Below are positions 62,590 through 64,000 of a stretch of 64,000 nt of DNA, one piece after another (positions within the stretch are counted from its first letter, which is position 1; each line of letters begins with the position of its first letter). The stretch comes from Daejeonella sp. (GTDB lineage Bacteria; Bacteroidota; Bacteroidia; Sphingobacteriales; Sphingobacteriaceae). The DNA lies in assembly GCF_030684675.1 (NCBI RefSeq), contig NZ_JAUXXZ010000042.1, forward strand, positions 1 through 64,000, written 5' to 3'. A program made the translations under genes and the position numbers. The notes below the pieces were generated by a model, which searched no databases, was not told where the DNA came from, and saw only the letters and a program-made list of their open reading frames with translations.

Positions 62590-63804
62590 ATGATGAGTGA
62601 ATTATCTGACATTGCAAAACAAGCCATGATGCAACCGCAGGAGGCGATGTTGGAGCTTAGAAACAAAAAGAACAACCTCTATATCGGCATACCCAAAGAG
62701 ACCTCTTTTCAGGAAAACAGGATCGCATTAACGCCTTTATCTGTTGGTTTATTAGTCCAGCATGGACATGAGGTAGTAATTGAAGCCGGAGCCGGTCTGG
62801 CTGCCAACTTTACTGATAATCATTACAGTGAACAGGGAGCTCAGATCGTTTATGATAAAAAGGAAATTTACAAAGCTGATCTGATCATCAAAATAGCACC
62901 TCCCACAGAGGATGAAGTAGAAATGATGAAGATGGGGCAGGTTCTTTTCTCCGCCCTTCAGATGTCGACCATGAAAGCCGATTTTCTGAAGTCTCTGATG
63001 AAAAAGAATATTACCGCACTCTCCTTTGAGTACCTCCGTGATGAAGGAAATGTACTCAGCGTGGTCAGGGCAATGAGTGAAATTGTGGGAGCAACTTCAG
63101 TCCTTATTGCTGCCGAATACCTGAGCAACGTTTTTGAAGGTAAGGGCTTAATGCTTGGCGGAATAACAGGTGTACCCCCAACGGAGATCGTTATTTTAGG
63201 TGCCGGTACCGTTGGTGAATATGCTGCCCGGACTGCTATCGCTCTGGGTGCCGAGGTCAAGGTTTTTGACAGCTCCATTTACAGGTTACGCCGGCTGCAA
63301 AATAATATTGGAAGTCGTGTCTTTACTTCAGTCATTCAGCCTGTAGTATTACAAAAAGCCATTTGTAGTTGTGATGTTGCTATCGGAGCCATTCGCGCCA
63401 ATCACGGAAGAAGTCCCTGCATTGTTTCGGAGGAAACCGTAAGCAAAATGAAGCCAAACTCTGTGATCATTGATGTCAGTATTGATCAGGGGGGATGTTT
63501 TGAAACCTCAAGTGTAACCAATCATACTGTTCCTACTTTCAGAAAGTACGATGTAATCCATTACTGCGTTCCAAACATAGCATCAAGGGTATCACGTACA
63601 GCAACCTATGCTTTGACAAATATTTTCACTCCAATCATACTCGACATAGGAGAAATGGGGGGAATAATGAATCTGATTTGGGAAAGACCCGGCATCCGGA
63701 ATGCAATCTACCTTTATCAGGGAAAACTTACCAATAAAGACCTGTCCGACCGCTTTAATATCCCGATGAAAGATCTGGATTTGCTGATTGTTTCAAACCG
63801 CTGA
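62590..63804 (+). CDS. ald: Alanine dehydrogenase
   Basis: A 404-residue NAD-dependent dehydrogenase: GIPKETSFQENRIALTPLSVGLLVQHGHEVVIEAGAG-type N-terminal domain, AMSEIVGA, EIVILGAGTVGEYAARTAIALGAEVKVFD as the Rossmann fold, and YCVPNIASRVSRTATYALTNI. It interconverts alanine and pyruvate. The start at ATG 62590 (with a second ATG next to it) gives a 30-residue extension before the conserved part, seen in Bacteroidota members. Its stop overlaps the start of the next gene. Confidence 0.9.
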   Translation: MMSELSDIAKQAMMQPQEAMLELRNKKNNLYIGIPKETSFQENRIALTPLSVGLLVQHGHEVVIEAGAGLAANFTDNHYSEQGAQIVYDKKEIYKADLIIKIAPPTEDEVEMMKMGQVLFSALQMSTMKADFLKSLMKKNITALSFEYLRDEGNVLSVVRAMSEIVGATSVLIAAEYLSNVFEGKGLMLGGITGVPPTEIVILGAGTVGEYAARTAIALGAEVKVFDSSIYRLRRLQNNIGSRVFTSVIQPVVLQKAICSCDVAIGAIRANHGRSPCIVSEETVSKMKPNSVIIDVSIDQGGCFETSSVTNHTVPTFRKYDVIHYCVPNIASRVSRTATYALTNIFTPIILDIGEMGGIMNLIWERPGIRNAIYLYQGKLTNKDLSDRFNIPMKDLDLLIVSNR

Positions 63805-64000
63805 TGAAAAAACTGCTATTATTAATTCTCCTTTTCGGATTTTCCGAAGCTTATTCGCAGATTAACAATCCCTATGGTTTACAGGTCATCAATGAGCATG
63901 CAGACTACAAAAAATCTGTACGAGAGGATAAAAACAAGCAGCTGATTGAAATCAAAAAAAGTATCCCGGATATTAAACTGGACATCCGTTATGCCGGAAA
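63804..64000 (+). CDS. D-Ala-D-Ala dipeptidase (VanX/M15D)-like protein, 5' part
   Basis: The ATG at 63804 shares its A with the previous stop. The 65 visible residues start with a signal (MKKLLLLILLFGFSEAYS), then NPYGLQVINEHADYKKSV, and KSIPDIKLDIRYAGK, which resembles the N-terminal region of VanX/DdpX-type dipeptidases (DIRYA). The catalytic region lies beyond the window. The assignment rests on this short stretch. Confidence 0.55.
   Translation, partial: MKKLLLLILLFGFSEAYSQINNPYGLQVINEHADYKKSVREDKNKQLIEIKKSIPDIKLDIRYAG

Overview
The window reads as chromosomal DNA of a Bacteroidota bacterium, most likely of the Sphingobacteriales (Pedobacter-like). The evidence is a PorX-type regulator (receiver plus PglZ), a fused LpxC-FabZ, families DUF2911, DUF4249 and DUF5777, TonB receptors with a carboxypeptidase-like N-terminal domain, many short lipoproteins, weak Shine-Dalgarno sequences, and several -7 elements of the Bacteroidota type TAnnTTTG. 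I see no rRNA, tRNA, CRISPR array, prophage or intact transposase. The phylum call is strong; the order is an inference.

Layout. 1-4,000: end of an unknown gene, a secreted alpha/beta hydrolase, a DUF2911 protein, a membrane four-helix-bundle sensor and two small odd proteins. 4,044-11,545: a signalling locus in which an acyltransferase-like protein and a ThiF/E1-nitroreductase fusion sit beside a 7TMR histidine kinase, a receiver-kinase and two lone receivers. This is the best candidate for an undescribed system. 11,565-18,885: M49-like peptidase lipoprotein, TonB receptor with DUF4249 partner, then a ferredoxin / truncated haemoglobin / Rrf2 group with a 32-bp palindromic operator, and an amidase. 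18,893-25,837: glutaminyl-tRNA synthetase, a B12-binding domain protein, enoyl-CoA hydratase, a sigma-54 response regulator, an AI-2E family permease and a three-gene membrane group. 25,870-34,348: GDP-fucose synthase, TrmB, a DNA-alkylation repair group (ATL, Tag), PolA, and glycogen genes glgA-glgC.

34,372-44,463: YbaB, a receiver, a serine hydrolase, fumarase, S1/P1 nuclease, low-molecular-weight phosphatase, HisRS, a 242-bp inverted-repeat element, a hydrolase, and a Rieske-DUF5777-YceI operon. 44,552-51,651: CocE-like hydrolase, a TonB receptor with a small Cys/His-rich partner, an orphan membrane protein, a Gfo/Idh oxidoreductase and a tandem pair of 142-bp palindromic repeats. 51,784-64,000: cyclophilin, exonuclease III, 5-FTHF cyclo-ligase, EF-P, then the lipid A block (ABC ATPase, lpxA, lpxC-fabZ, lpxD, HD hydrolase) on the minus strand, divergent from porX-tsaE-alanine dehydrogenase and a truncated VanX-like dipeptidase.

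Most of the window is ordinary core genome. The parts worth attention are the 4-11.5 kb signalling locus, the palindromic operator before the truncated haemoglobin, a near-perfect lpxD promoter placed as if for leaderless translation, and several small palindromic or degraded elements between genes.
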